A DNA stretch of 64,000 nucleotides, taken from the NCBI GenBank assembly GCA_017509255.1, contig JAFWQA010000061.1, forward strand, positions 62,001 to 126,000, in the 5' to 3' direction. Positions 8,304 to 18,084 of this stretch are shown in pieces; the first letter of the stretch is position 1; every line of letters starts with the position of its first letter. The notes below the pieces were generated by a model, which worked only from the letters and a program-made list of their open reading frames with translations, ran no database searches and was not told where the DNA came from. The DNA is from Clostridia bacterium (GTDB lineage: Bacteria > Bacillota > Clostridia > Christensenellales > Aristaeellaceae). A program made the position numbers and the translations under genes.

Positions 8304-9075
8304 GTTCCTGTTCCTCTTTTCCGCTCCGCGCCATTTCCTGCCGGTATTCTCCCGGCGTCCGGCCGCTCATCTTTTTGAAGGTTTTGGAAAAGTGCGCCAC
8401 GTCGGAGAACCCCGCCGTATAGGCCACGTCGCCGATCCGGTTTGCCGGGTTTTCCAGCAGCTCCTTGGCCTTCTCCACACGCATGCGGCTCAGCAGCTCC
8501 AGAAAGCCGAGTCCCGTCTCCCGGTTGATCAGCTTGCTCAGATGCCATTGGCTCACGTATACGTGCTCGGCCACCTCGCCCAGCGTAATATGCTCGGTGC
8601 AGTGTTCCTTCATCCATTCCAGCGCGTTCGCCACGATATACCCGTGCGCCTCGTCGTTTTCCGTTTCCACTTCCACGGGCATTTTGGCGTCCAGCCTCCG
8701 GCACATTTCCCTTACGGCCTCTTCCAGCTCTTCCAGATTGCTGGGCTTGAGCAGAAAACGGCATACGCCCAGCGTGATAGCCTTCTGCGCATAGTCAAAA
8801 TCCCGGTAGGCAGTCAGCACGCTCATCTGAATGCCCGGGAATTCACTCTTCACGGCTGCGGCCATGGTCAGCCCGTCCACGTTCGGCATGCGGATATCCG
8901 TCAGCAGGATGTCCGGCTTCAGTTCCCGGATCAGCTTCAGGCCTTCCGTGCCGTCCGTCGCCGTTCCGACCACCTCGCACCCCATCTCTCTCCAGGGCAG
9001 GATGGTTGTCAGTCCGCGCACGATCAGCCTGTCGTCGTCCACCAGTATCACACGGTACATGTTTTCCTCCGTCAT
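8290..9075 (-). CDS. YesN-like response regulator, AraC output
   Basis: 261 residues: receiver domain with 'LVDDDR' and phosphoacceptor Asp60 in 'ILLTDIRMPNVDG', then a linker and two helix-turn-helix motifs of the AraC family (about 160-255), including 'GDVAYTAGFSDVAHFSKTFKK'-type recognition helices. The ATG overlaps the stop of the solute-binding protein gene (ATGA); a second ATG five codons in is possible. It would be phosphorylated by the YesM-like kinase two genes upstream and activate the chitobiose operon and/or the divergent transporter, as YesMN systems in Clostridia and Bacilli usually control adjacent sugar loci. Confidence 0.92.
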   Translation of the reverse strand: MTEENMYRVILVDDDRLIVRGLTTILPWREMGCEVVGTATDGTEGLKLIRELKPDILLTDIRMPNVDGLTMAAAVKSEFPGIQMSVLTAYRDFDYAQKAITLGVCRFLLKPSNLEELEEAVREMCRRLDAKMPVEVETENDEAHGYIVANALEWMKEHCTEHITLGEVAEHVYVSQWHLSKLINRETGLGFLELLSRMRVEKAKELLENPANRIGDVAYTAGFSDVAHFSKTFKKMSGRTPGEYRQEMARSGKEEQEHADR

Positions 9076-10271
9076 TCAAAGGGGTTCTGCGCCATCACGC
9101 GCGCCCAGCAGTCCTCCGGTGTCATGCTTCCCTCCGCCAGCGGAGCGATGCAGTCCAGCAGCCAGACCTCTCTGGCCGCGGCGTTCATATCGTCCTGGAT
9201 CGGGCGTACCATGCGCCGTCCGTTTCCGGTCATCTCCTCGGCTGTTTCGCCGGTCATCCCGCTCAGCTCGATCCCGGACAGCTTTTTTCTGTTATCCTCG
9301 TTTGTCAGCCATCCCAGCAGCCGGACTGCCGGATCCCGCGTCTGGGCATGGTCGTATGCCCTGTGCGTCAGGTAAAAGCCCATGGACACTCCGCCGATGT
9401 AGGCGTTTTGCTCTTTCCCGTCCTTTCGGGGGACCGGCAGCACAGCGATATGCTCCATCTCCTCCGCGCTCAGCCCGTTGGCAAACCAGCTTCCGTCCAT
9501 CTGCATGGCTGCCTTGCCTTCACGGAAAAGGGCCGTTGTCGCTCCCGCGTCCGTCGCGTTCACATTGTCGGGAAAGGCCCCCGCCAGATATAGCTCCCGG
9601 ATCAGGCCCATCGCTTCTGTCCAGCTTTGCGGCACCTCAGCGGCGGTTTTCGGCCTCGCCTGCTGCTCCCCGATATCCGCGCAGGCCAGCACCGCCATTT
9701 CAGCCACGTAATGGGGGCTGTCCGTCAGAGACGCCGCCAGCGGAACGATTCCCTCTTCCCGGAATCTGCGGATCGCGTTCATGAACCGTGTCCAGTCTGT
9801 CGGCAGTTCTATCTGATACCGTTCAAACAGCTCTGTATTGACAAAAAGCCCCTCCCAGAAGGGTCTGACCGGAACGGCGTACACATGCCCGTCCGCCTCG
9901 CGGAAAAGCTCCTCCTCGTACAGCTGCAGTTCCGGATAATCCCGGTTGATCTCGTCCAGCGGCACCACCCGGCGCAGGATCGGGGCGGAATCGGCGCCCG
10001 CGGCAAAAAAGAACAGCACGTCCGGCTCGTTGCCGGCGGCAAAATCGTTGATGATCTTCTTTTTCCAGTTTTCGCTGCTTTCCATGGAATCGTCCCGGAT
10101 CTCACAGCCCGTATCCTGTTCAAAGGCGCTCAGCAGCTCGGCATACGCCAGGCCGGAGGGGTCCGAGCCCGCGAAGCAGGAAGCGGTGTACAGCGTCACC
10201 CCCTCCGCTCCCGCCGTGACGCACAGCGCCAGGCAAAGCAGCAAAACAGCCGGCAGTCTCATTCTTTTCAT
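9072..10271 (-). CDS. Extracellular solute-binding protein inside a two-component operon
   Basis: 399 residues, family 1 sugar-binding protein fold. The N-terminal signal sequence ends with a signal-peptidase-I-like site near 'VTAGA' (residues 18-22); there is no lipobox cysteine. Internal motifs include 'GNEPDVLFF', 'PFWEGLFVNTELF' and 'GKAAMQMDGSWF', typical of sugar ABC binding proteins. It sits between the kinase and the response regulator genes with 4-base overlaps on both sides, and no permease genes accompany it on this strand. Such 'third components' can present ligand to the kinase; alternatively it serves the divergent LplBC-type transporter. Which one is not decidable here. Confidence 0.88.
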   Translation of the reverse strand: MKRMRLPAVLLLCLALCVTAGAEGVTLYTASCFAGSDPSGLAYAELLSAFEQDTGCEIRDDSMESSENWKKKIINDFAAGNEPDVLFFFAAGADSAPILRRVVPLDEINRDYPELQLYEEELFREADGHVYAVPVRPFWEGLFVNTELFERYQIELPTDWTRFMNAIRRFREEGIVPLAASLTDSPHYVAEMAVLACADIGEQQARPKTAAEVPQSWTEAMGLIRELYLAGAFPDNVNATDAGATTALFREGKAAMQMDGSWFANGLSAEEMEHIAVLPVPRKDGKEQNAYIGGVSMGFYLTHRAYDHAQTRDPAVRLLGWLTNEDNRKKLSGIELSGMTGETAEEMTGNGRRMVRPIQDDMNAAAREVWLLDCIAPLAEGSMTPEDCWARVMAQNPFE

Positions 10272-11971
10272 GCTCTGCGCTCCTTCGGACGGTTCTGCGG
10301 GATCGTGATCCGCGCGACAGTCCGTTTCATTTCATCCTTTTCCACGGTGATCCCCGCCTGTCCGTGATAGATCAGCTTCAGCCGTCCCGCGATATTCCCC
10401 AGGCCGACGTGGTTCCCGGTGGACCCGCTTTCCAGCGCGGTGTCGATCCGGGCTCTGTCCTCCTCGTCCAGTTCCTTTCCGCCGTTGACGACGGTGATCG
10501 TCAGGCTTTCGCCCTCCCTCGCGCATTTCAGCAGGATCTCTCCGCCTCCGGCCGGGGCAATGCCGTGCTCGATGGCGTTTTCCAGAACCGGCTGCAGGGT
10601 CAGCAGCGGCAGCTCGTCCTCCAGCGTGGCCTCCTCGATCTCCTTCCGGATCGTCAGCCTGTCGCCGAAGCGCTCCTGCGCGAAGAAGATATAGGCGTCC
10701 GCCACCTCCAGCTCCTCCCGCAGCTTCAGCACCCGTTTCTCCCGGTTGGCCATCGTCGCGTTGAGCAGCACGCTCAGCGCCGATACCATCCGGCTTGCCT
10801 GCTCGGAACCGTCCATACGTGCCTGCCAGTTGATGTCCTCCAGCGCGTTGTTGATAAAGTGGGGATTGATCCTGCTCTGCAGCGCCTGGATCTGGGAGTC
10901 CCGCAGAGCGATCTCCTCCTTATAGGTTTTGTCGATCAGCTCCTTGATCCGCAGGCTCATGCCGGAAAAGGCCTTGCCGAGCATTCCCAGCTCATCGTTC
11001 CCGCGCATGGGGACCGTCAGCCCGAATTCACCGCCCTCGATCCTGCGGGAGGCGTCCGCCAGCAGCTCCAGCGGTTTGGTCACTCTCCGGTACGCCAGGA
11101 TCCCGATGGCGATCACGACCGGGACCAATACCAGATACAGGATCAGCAGTGTTGCCCAGAAACGGTTCAGCTCTCCGTATACCGGTTCCCTGGAAATGTG
11201 CAGCTCCCAGTCCAGCGTCCAGTCCCGGTTCTCACTGCGCCATGCGCACACCAGCTGGCCGTCCGCCGTTTCCTGCAGTCCTTCCTTCAGCGCGGGCATG
11301 CTTTCGGCCATTCCGTCCCTCAGGCGGAAAGCGTTTTCTCCTTCCCAGTGGGAGCGGACCTCCTCCAGCGGGCGGAAAAGGGCGTCGCGGTTCACGGCGA
11401 TCACCAGCACACCGAAAGGATTCATCCTGGAATCCGCCAGATTGCGCAGAAAGTACAGCCCGCTCTCATCCTCCAGAAACACGCATCGGGTGTCGATCCC
11501 CGCGGCCTTTTCCATCAGGACGCCGTGTATCCCGGCACGGTAGGCCTGCATCGCCGTGCTTGCGGACTGGGTATACAACAGCAGCTCCGGACTGTCCAGC
11601 GGCGTATATACGGCAAACCGGCACAGTCCCTCCCGTCCGTACTTTCTTTCCAGATAGCTTCTGCTGCGCCGCACGTATTCGGTGCTGCTCAGAATGCCCG
11701 TGTCCTTCTGTTCCTTTGCCTGCAGCAGTTCTCCGTCATAGGTCGCGTCCCGCGCCATGGAAAACAGGCTGTCTATATTGGCGGCCACCGCGTTCCTCGC
11801 GTAATCCGCCTCCAGCGTCAGGTTCGCGGTCACCCGCTCCCGCAGTCTGGGCAGCACAGTCAGGATATAATAGGACAGGACCGCCGTGGGGATCAGCCAT
11901 GCGGCCACGGTAATAGCCAGGATCTGAAAGCGCAGCGAATGCCTTTTCCGCTGTACTCCTTTTCCGTTCAT
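10268..11971 (-). CDS. YesM-like sensor histidine kinase
   Basis: 567 residues from the ATG at 11971, which is preceded by GGGAGGGA; a longer open frame to 12112 overlaps the mutase and has no binding site. Membrane helix 1 at about 17-40, a large extracellular Cache-like sensor (41-268), helix 2 (about 271-295), HAMP (296-348), then His_kinase with His371 in 'RINPHFINNALEDI' and an ATPase domain with 'ENAIEHG' and 'GNHVGLGNIAGRLKL'. It is co-transcribed with a sugar-binding protein and its AraC-type regulator. The likely signal is a GlcNAc oligosaccharide, inferred from the neighbouring enzymes. Confidence 0.93.
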   Translation of the reverse strand: MNGKGVQRKRHSLRFQILAITVAAWLIPTAVLSYYILTVLPRLRERVTANLTLEADYARNAVAANIDSLFSMARDATYDGELLQAKEQKDTGILSSTEYVRRSRSYLERKYGREGLCRFAVYTPLDSPELLLYTQSASTAMQAYRAGIHGVLMEKAAGIDTRCVFLEDESGLYFLRNLADSRMNPFGVLVIAVNRDALFRPLEEVRSHWEGENAFRLRDGMAESMPALKEGLQETADGQLVCAWRSENRDWTLDWELHISREPVYGELNRFWATLLILYLVLVPVVIAIGILAYRRVTKPLELLADASRRIEGGEFGLTVPMRGNDELGMLGKAFSGMSLRIKELIDKTYKEEIALRDSQIQALQSRINPHFINNALEDINWQARMDGSEQASRMVSALSVLLNATMANREKRVLKLREELEVADAYIFFAQERFGDRLTIRKEIEEATLEDELPLLTLQPVLENAIEHGIAPAGGGEILLKCAREGESLTITVVNGGKELDEEDRARIDTALESGSTGNHVGLGNIAGRLKLIYHGQAGITVEKDEMKRTVARITIPQNRPKERRA

Positions 11972-11988
11972 GGCGATCCCTCCCTCTT

Positions 11989-13404
11989 TCAGTCCTTCAG
12001 GCCGAGCCAGTCCCTTGTCTGCCGGACCAGTTCCTCTGCTTCTTCCTTCTCCGGCGCCTCCGCGAACACGCGGATCCGCGGCTCCGTTCCCGAAAAGCGG
12101 AGAATGATCCATCCGTCTTCAAAATAAACTTTGCAGCCGTCCCGATAGCTGACTTTTACTATCTTCTTTTTATATTCCGGAAGCTGTTTTTCCTGCATGA
12201 CGCGGCAATCAATTTCCTTCCGGCTTTCCTCCGTCAGCGCCCAGTCATGCTCCGCCATCTCGCACTTCCCGTACTTTTCGTACATTTCGGAGACCAGCCC
12301 GGACAGGGGCTTCCCTGTCACGGAAATCATTTCCGTCAGCAGGGCGGCGGCATACAGGCCGTCCTTTCCGGAAATATGCCCGCGCACGGTGAGACCGCCG
12401 GAGCTTTCCCCGCCGATCAGGGCGTCGTACTCCGTCATGGCCGCCGAGATATGCTTGAAGCCGACGGGAACCTCGATGCATTTCTGTCCCCATTTCTCGG
12501 CGATCCGGTCCAGGATATGGGATGTGGCCATGTTCCGTACCGCGGCTCCTCTCCAGCCCTTGTACTCCAGCAGGTAGCAGTACAGCAGGCCGAGGATCCG
12601 GTTCGCGTCCACATACGTGCCGTTTTCGTCGATGATGCCCAGCCGGTCCGCGTCCCCGTCCGTGGCGATGCCCACCTGGGCGTGATGGTCCCTTACGGCC
12701 GCCTGCAGATCCCGCAGGGTCTCCGGCGTCGGAGCCGGCAGGTGTCCGCCGAAAAAGGCGTCATGCCGGTCGTTGATCACGTCCACGTCGCACCGGGCCG
12801 TGAAGAGGATCGTCTGCAGCCCGGTCAGGCTCACGCCGTACATCGGGTCCAGCACGATGCGGGGTCTTCTCCGGCGGATCGCTTCCATGTCGATCTGCTT
12901 CATGATGGAATCCAGATAGGTGTCCCTGGGGTCGATATAGGTGATCCGGTTTTCCTCCACCGCCTTTTCAAAGGGGATCTCCGGGATCTCCTCCGGCTTT
13001 ACCGCGTTCGCGTCCGCGGCGATGCTGTCGGTGATCTCCTCCGCCGCGTCCCGTCCGCCCTCCGTAAAGAGCTTGATGCCGTTATAAACAGCCGGATTGT
13101 GGCTGGCCGTGATCATCGCCCCGTAGGGCAGCTTCAGGTGTTTTACGGTAAACATGACCTGCGGCGTCGGGCAGGACAGGTTCACAAAGAGCACGTGGAT
13201 CCCTTCTCCGGCCATCACCTCGCTGAACCAGATGGCGCCCTCGCGGCTGAGAAAACGCCTGTCATAGCCGACGCAGAAATCCCGCTTTTCCAGGCCTTCT
13301 CCGCGGATCCTTTTCGCCGTCGCGCTTGCGATCCTGCGGATATTTTCTTTGGTAAAGCCGTCCCCGATCACCGCGCGCCAGCCGCCGGTTCCGAACGCGA
13401 TCAT
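11989..13404 (-). CDS. Phosphohexomutase, probably GlcNAc-1-P/GlcNAc-6-P
   Basis: 471 residues from the ATG at 13404, which overlaps the phosphorylase stop by 4 bases. Alpha-D-phosphohexomutase superfamily: phosphoserine loop 'TASHNPAVYNG' (Ser101), metal loop 'DGDADRLG' near 240-247, sugar-binding 'GGESSGG' near 325-331 and phosphate-binding 'RFSGTEPRIR' near 445-454. The family converts hexose-1-P to hexose-6-P. Its annotation alone would be phosphoglucomutase/phosphomannomutase. Placement between a diacetylchitobiose phosphorylase and nagA argues for GlcNAc-1-P as substrate; the sugar preference is inferred. Confidence 0.9.
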   Translation of the reverse strand: MIAFGTGGWRAVIGDGFTKENIRRIASATAKRIRGEGLEKRDFCVGYDRRFLSREGAIWFSEVMAGEGIHVLFVNLSCPTPQVMFTVKHLKLPYGAMITASHNPAVYNGIKLFTEGGRDAAEEITDSIAADANAVKPEEIPEIPFEKAVEENRITYIDPRDTYLDSIMKQIDMEAIRRRRPRIVLDPMYGVSLTGLQTILFTARCDVDVINDRHDAFFGGHLPAPTPETLRDLQAAVRDHHAQVGIATDGDADRLGIIDENGTYVDANRILGLLYCYLLEYKGWRGAAVRNMATSHILDRIAEKWGQKCIEVPVGFKHISAAMTEYDALIGGESSGGLTVRGHISGKDGLYAAALLTEMISVTGKPLSGLVSEMYEKYGKCEMAEHDWALTEESRKEIDCRVMQEKQLPEYKKKIVKVSYRDGCKVYFEDGWIILRFSGTEPRIRVFAEAPEKEEAEELVRQTRDWLGLKD

Positions 13405-15809
13405 ACTTTTCCCTCCTTCCGGCCCATCACAGCCTCCACCGTATGGACCCCTTCCGTGAATACCGGCACATACTCCGCTTCCTTCCCGTCCACCATCAGG
13501 CGAACGATTCCTTTCTCCACATGCTCCGGATTGGTCACCGTGATCCGGTACTCCGCGCCCCGCCAGCGGCGGCAGCAGCGGAATCCGTCCCATTCGGCCG
13601 GGATGCACGGATCGACCGTCAGACTGTGAAATTCAGGACGGATACCCAGCATATACCTTGTCGCGGCATAATAAGCCCAGCCGGCACTGCCTGTCATGAA
13701 GGGGTGCCTCGCCCGGCCGAAGGCCGTGTGGTCCTTTCCCATAATAAACTGGCAGTAGGTATATGGCTCAGCCTGCCGGATCTCCATTTTGTCGTTCTGG
13801 TTTTCCGGCAGCAGCGCGTCATAGTATTTCATAGCCCGGTTTCCGTGCCCCTGCAGGCATTCGGCCACCCATGCCCAGGGATTCGGATGGCTGAAGATTG
13901 CGCCGTTCTCCTTCACTCCCGGATAGACCCGGGTGATAAACCCGATCCCGTCGTCCCGTTTGGTAAAGCTCGGCGCGTTCAGCAGCAGCCCCCACGGGGT
14001 ATAAAGCCACTGATCCACGGCGCGCAGAATGCTCTCCGCCTGCTCCGCCGTGGCGGCGCCGGATACGACGGACCAGGCCGCGCTTTCAAGGTGCATCTTG
14101 CCCTCCTCCGCGTCCCGGCTGCCGATCTTTCTTCCGTCCGCGGTAAATCCGCGCAGATACCATTCCCCGTCCCACAGTTCTCTGCGGCAGGCTTCCTTCA
14201 TGGCGGCAGCCTTCGCGGAGTATGTCTTCACGTCCTCCTCCAGGCCCAGATTCCTGGCCGCGTCCAGAAAATGCTCCGCGGCCCAGAGCAGCAGGAACGC
14301 GACCATCGCGCTCTCCCCGCCGCCCAGGTTCAGGCAGTCGTTCCAGTCGGCCCGCAGGCCCTTTGTGATACCGTGGCTGCCGGTCTGGCTGAAGGAAAAA
14401 TCCAGCGCCCGTTTCAGATGCTCCCACACGGTATCCTCTCCGCCGTCCGCGTAGGGGATCTTTTTCTGCGCGAAGCCGGCGTCCCCGGTCTCCCGCAGAT
14501 ACTCCACCACAGCCGGGATCAGCCACAGCGCGTCGTCCGCGCAGGCATCCTCCGTTCCGTGTATCCTGCTTTGGCTGAACGTCGGGACGACCGTCGGGGA
14601 TTTGCTGTCCTGTTCTTCCTTCTCCTCAAACCAGGCCGGGTCAAACAGATGCAGGCCGTAGCCGGCGCTGACCTGCCCGTGCAGCAGCTGCTCCAGCCGC
14701 CACCGGCATTTCTCCCGCTCCGCGTGCGGGATGCACATGGCGTCCTGCGCTGTATCCCGGTAGCCAAGGCCGGTGCGTCCGCCCACCTCGATGAAGGAGG
14801 AAAAGCGGGAGAACAGCACATTGATCTCCGCCTGGTACAGATTCCAGATGTTCAGGCTGCGGTTCATGTTTCCGTGCGGCGTCTCGATCTGCAGCGCGCC
14901 GAGCTTTTCATCCCAGAAGGCTCTCAGCTCCGACATCGCCCGGTCCGTTCCCTCAAAGCCGTACCTCTGTCTCACGGAGGCCGCGGTTTTTTCGTCCCCG
15001 CGTCCCAGGTAGAACAGCACCCGTTTTTCTTCGCCGGGCTGCAGGGTCAGTATCCGCTGCAGGGCGCCCACGGGATTGCCCCCGTTCTCGGTGCTTCCGC
15101 TGAGCCGGCCTTTTTCCAGCCCGGCCGGATTCCGTTCCGTCCGGTAGGCGCCGATGAACTGTTCCCGGACCCCGTCATAGCTGTCCGGCTCCACGTCGCT
15201 TGCGAAAAACTCATATTCCCCGTCCTCGTAGTGCAGGTCGCAGACGACCGTGCCGTCACGGTATTCGGAGCCGGCGCAGTACAGGCTCATCTGGAAGTTT
15301 TCGTTGTCAAAGTCAATATGGTGGAAAGAGAACTCCGCGTATCCGTATACGCTGATCCTCCGCTCCGTGCCGCTCACATTCCGTACCCTGACGTCATAGA
15401 TCTCGACCGGGTCGGTCTCCGGGCAGTCCTCCCGGGGGATCAGCAGCGTCTGGCTGGCCTCGATGCCGTGCCTGGCGCATTCGAACACGGAGTAGCTCAG
15501 CCCGTGCCGGCAGCGGTAACCGCCGGGATCATTTCCTCCGGCGGGCTGCCAGCTCACGGACCAGTATTCGCCGCTCTCCTCATCCTTCAGGTAGACCCAG
15601 TGGCCAGGCCCCTCCGTCGGCATGCCGTTCGGGCGGAAGCGCGTGATCCTTCCGTACTCGGGCGTATCCAGCCAGCAGTAGCCTCCGGCGTTGTGGCTGA
15701 TCACCGCGCCCATGCGCTGCGTTCCCAGATAATTGGTCATGCTCTGCGGGCAGTCTGCCCGGTCGATCACATATTCTCTTTTCCTATCGTCAAAATATCC
15801 GTATTTCAT
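13401..15809 (-). CDS. chbP: N,N'-diacetylchitobiose phosphorylase (GH94)
   Basis: 802 residues from the ATG at 15809 with AAGGAG upstream. GH94 inverting phosphorylase: disaccharide + phosphate gives sugar-1-P + sugar, cytoplasmic. The start 'MKYGYFDDRKREYVI' and the active-site blocks 'GGRTGLGYRDTAQDA' (343-357), 'GYGLHLFDPAWF' (383-394) and 'GLRADWNDCLNLGGGESAM' (484-502, with the catalytic Asp in the DWND motif) follow, as I remember it, Vibrio chitobiose phosphorylase rather than cellobiose phosphorylase, whose corresponding block reads GMGFRDSNQD. The coupled mutase and nagA support GlcNAc substrates. Cellobiose phosphorylase is the alternative annotation. Confidence 0.88.
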   Translation of the reverse strand: MKYGYFDDRKREYVIDRADCPQSMTNYLGTQRMGAVISHNAGGYCWLDTPEYGRITRFRPNGMPTEGPGHWVYLKDEESGEYWSVSWQPAGGNDPGGYRCRHGLSYSVFECARHGIEASQTLLIPREDCPETDPVEIYDVRVRNVSGTERRISVYGYAEFSFHHIDFDNENFQMSLYCAGSEYRDGTVVCDLHYEDGEYEFFASDVEPDSYDGVREQFIGAYRTERNPAGLEKGRLSGSTENGGNPVGALQRILTLQPGEEKRVLFYLGRGDEKTAASVRQRYGFEGTDRAMSELRAFWDEKLGALQIETPHGNMNRSLNIWNLYQAEINVLFSRFSSFIEVGGRTGLGYRDTAQDAMCIPHAEREKCRWRLEQLLHGQVSAGYGLHLFDPAWFEEKEEQDSKSPTVVPTFSQSRIHGTEDACADDALWLIPAVVEYLRETGDAGFAQKKIPYADGGEDTVWEHLKRALDFSFSQTGSHGITKGLRADWNDCLNLGGGESAMVAFLLLWAAEHFLDAARNLGLEEDVKTYSAKAAAMKEACRRELWDGEWYLRGFTADGRKIGSRDAEEGKMHLESAAWSVVSGAATAEQAESILRAVDQWLYTPWGLLLNAPSFTKRDDGIGFITRVYPGVKENGAIFSHPNPWAWVAECLQGHGNRAMKYYDALLPENQNDKMEIRQAEPYTYCQFIMGKDHTAFGRARHPFMTGSAGWAYYAATRYMLGIRPEFHSLTVDPCIPAEWDGFRCCRRWRGAEYRITVTNPEHVEKGIVRLMVDGKEAEYVPVFTEGVHTVEAVMGRKEGKV

Positions 15810-16107
15810 GGCGGCATGCTCCTTTGAATCCTTTTTCTGTATTGTACAGGGCATTTCCCACCCGCGGCAATTGCGCGTTTTGTTCTCTGTTGTCAATTCT
15901 TGTCCTTCCGCCGTTCGGACCGTTTTATGAATCCCTTCCATATTATATCGCCAATTTCATGTTGTTTATGGCAATAATTTGACCTGTTTAGAACAATTCA
16001 AGACAAAAAACAACAATTTGAAACGATGATTTCCTTTTTTTGAAATGCTATTCTCATATTGCGAAAAGGGAAATCGACCCATAAGGAATTTGGAAAGGAG
16101 GGGCGGC
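15810..16107. promoter_or_regulatory. Divergent control region, chitobiose operon / ABC transporter
   Basis: About 300 bases, clearly more AT-rich than its flanks. A TATAAT box for the minus-strand operon lies at 15942-15947 without a recognisable -35, which fits activator-dependent transcription by the YesN-like regulator. GTTGTTT near 15962 and AAACAAC near 16008 form a widely spaced inverted pair. The plus-strand transporter has AAAGGAGGGG at 16094-16103 but I could not fix its promoter. No small gene is evident. Confidence 0.5.
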
Positions 16108-17076
16108 ATGAACGCGGCAAACACTGTCCCGGCCCGCAGAAAAAAGCATGTGACCCCCGGCGGGAGAAAAAAGACCTTCTGGCTGACCACCATGATGCTG
16201 CCGGCGGCTGCCTGGCTGCTCCTGATCCGTTACCTGCCCATGGGCGGGATCATGATGTCATTCCTGGACTATCGCCTGCCGACGCGCAAAATGCCCTTCC
16301 CGGTCAACCTGTTCCACAGCAAATGGGTCGGGCTGGACAACTTTAAGTTCCTCTTCACCAGCGAGAGCGCGCAGATGATCCGCAACACCATCGGTTACAA
16401 CGTCTTGTGGATCATCCTGGGTCTGATCATCGCGGTGGCCTTCGCCATCATGATGAGCGAGCTGACAAAGAAGTTCCTGGCGAAGACCTATCAGACCATG
16501 ATGTTCTTCCCCTATTTCCTCTCCTGGGTCGTGGTCGCGTACTTCCTCTTTGCTTTCATGGATCCGACCAACGGCATGATCGTCCGGTCACAGAAGGCCG
16601 CCGGGGGAAACGTGATCGACTGGTACAATTCCCCGCAGTACTGGCCTGTCATCCTGACAGTCTGCAGCATGTGGAAGAACACCGGCTATTCCACCGTCCT
16701 GTATCTTTCCGCGATCACCGGCATCGATCGGTCGCAGTACGAAGCAGCCGCGGTGGATGGCGCCACCAAATGGCAGCAGGTCATCCATGTGACCCTGCCC
16801 CATCTCAAGCCCATGATCGTCATCCTGCTGATCATGAACGTCGGCAAGATCTTCAACGCGGACTTCGGCCTCTTCTGGTCCGTGCCAATGAATTCCGCCC
16901 CGCTCTTCCCGGCCACTCAGGTCGTCGATACCTATGTGTACCGGGCCTATACCACCACCGGCAACGTGGGTATGTCCACCGCTGCCGGCTTCCTCCAGAA
17001 TCTGGTCGGATTCATCTGCATCATGGCGGCCAATACCATCGTCCGTAAGCTGGATCCGGACAGCAGCCTGTTCTGA
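16108..17076 (+). CDS. Sugar ABC transporter permease (LplB-like)
   Basis: 322 residues; ATG at 16108 behind AAAGGAGGGG. Six predicted membrane helices and the cytoplasmic EAA loop 'EAAAVDGATKWQQVIHVTLP' (about 212-231) that docks on the ATPase. The 'YLPMGGIMMSF' start matches the LplB/YteP group of oligosaccharide permeases. First gene of permease-permease-binding protein; no ATPase gene is present, as is common for this group, which uses a shared MsmX-type ATPase encoded elsewhere. Divergence from the chitobiose operon suggests GlcNAc oligosaccharide import. Confidence 0.92.
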   Translation: MNAANTVPARRKKHVTPGGRKKTFWLTTMMLPAAAWLLLIRYLPMGGIMMSFLDYRLPTRKMPFPVNLFHSKWVGLDNFKFLFTSESAQMIRNTIGYNVLWIILGLIIAVAFAIMMSELTKKFLAKTYQTMMFFPYFLSWVVVAYFLFAFMDPTNGMIVRSQKAAGGNVIDWYNSPQYWPVILTVCSMWKNTGYSTVLYLSAITGIDRSQYEAAAVDGATKWQQVIHVTLPHLKPMIVILLIMNVGKIFNADFGLFWSVPMNSAPLFPATQVVDTYVYRAYTTTGNVGMSTAAGFLQNLVGFICIMAANTIVRKLDPDSSLF

Positions 17077-17092
17077 AAGGAGGAAATGAGCT

Positions 17093-18019
17093 GTGACATC
17101 CATTGCGAAAAAGAGATCCGCGTTCCGCGGCAATGCCGTCTCAGGCCGGGCGGAAGCCCTGTTCCACGTGACCCTCGGCCTCTTTGCCCTGTGCTGCATC
17201 ATTCCCTTCATTTTCGTCATCATCATTTCCCTGTCCTCGGAGGACAGCATCCGGCGCATCGGCTATTCCTTCACTCCCCAGGTATTCTCCCTCGATGCGT
17301 ACACCCAGGTCCTTCATCTGGGAGATTCCCTCTGGCGCAGCTATTTCAACTCCTTCCTGGTCACGGCCGTCGGCACGCTGCTGAGCGTTTCCATGTGCGT
17401 CCTCTATGCCTATCCGCTCTTCCGGAAGGATTACCGCTTCCGCGGCTTCTTCAGCTTCCTCAGCTTCTTTACCATGATCTTCGGCGGCGGACTGATCCCG
17501 ACCTACATCGTCTGCAACAGCCTGCTGAAGATGGGCAACACCTACGCAGCGCTCATCGTGCCCATGCTGGTCAGTCCGTTCAACATCATCATCATGCGCA
17601 CCTTCTTCCAGACCTCGGTCCCCTTTGATCTGATCGAAGCGTCCACCATCGATGGCGCCGGCGAGTATACCACGCTCGTGCGCATCATCCTGCCGATCGT
17701 CAAGCCGGGCATCGCCACAGTGGCTCTTCTGACAGCCCTGGCCTACTGGAATGAGTGGTTCCTCTGCCTGCTCTACGTCACGGACAGGAATCTCTATCCC
17801 CTGCAGTACCTGCTGATGGAAATGCAGCGCAACGCGGAGTTCCTGGCCCGCAACTCCTCCATGATCGGCGCGGCCGGCGCGGAAGCCCTTCGCACTCTTC
17901 CCAGCCAGACCATGCGCATGGCGGTCGTTGTGTTCATCGTTCTTCCCATCGCGTGCGCCTACCCCTTTTTCCAGCGCTACGTGGTCGCCGGCCTCACCAT
18001 CGGCTCCGTCAAAGGTTAA
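17093..18019 (+). CDS. Sugar ABC transporter permease (LplC/YtcP-like)
   Basis: 308 residues, GTG start at 17093 following AAAGGAGG. Six membrane helices; EAA motif 'EASTIDGAGEYTTLVRIILP' at about 183-202. Typical MalG/LplC-side permease, 16 bases after the first permease. It forms the heterodimeric channel with it. Confidence 0.92.
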   Translation: MTSIAKKRSAFRGNAVSGRAEALFHVTLGLFALCCIIPFIFVIIISLSSEDSIRRIGYSFTPQVFSLDAYTQVLHLGDSLWRSYFNSFLVTAVGTLLSVSMCVLYAYPLFRKDYRFRGFFSFLSFFTMIFGGGLIPTYIVCNSLLKMGNTYAALIVPMLVSPFNIIIMRTFFQTSVPFDLIEASTIDGAGEYTTLVRIILPIVKPGIATVALLTALAYWNEWFLCLLYVTDRNLYPLQYLLMEMQRNAEFLARNSSMIGAAGAEALRTLPSQTMRMAVVVFIVLPIACAYPFFQRYVVAGLTIGSVKG

Positions 18020-18084
18020 TTCCGGTAAGTACAGCGGAGGCACCGCTGCTTGCAAATAAAAAATCTTGTATTGGAGGTATACCC

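Noticed and set aside
13401..15809. Cellobiose phosphorylase
   Set aside because: Active-site blocks and the nagA/mutase context fit diacetylchitobiose better; kept as an alternative in the entry.
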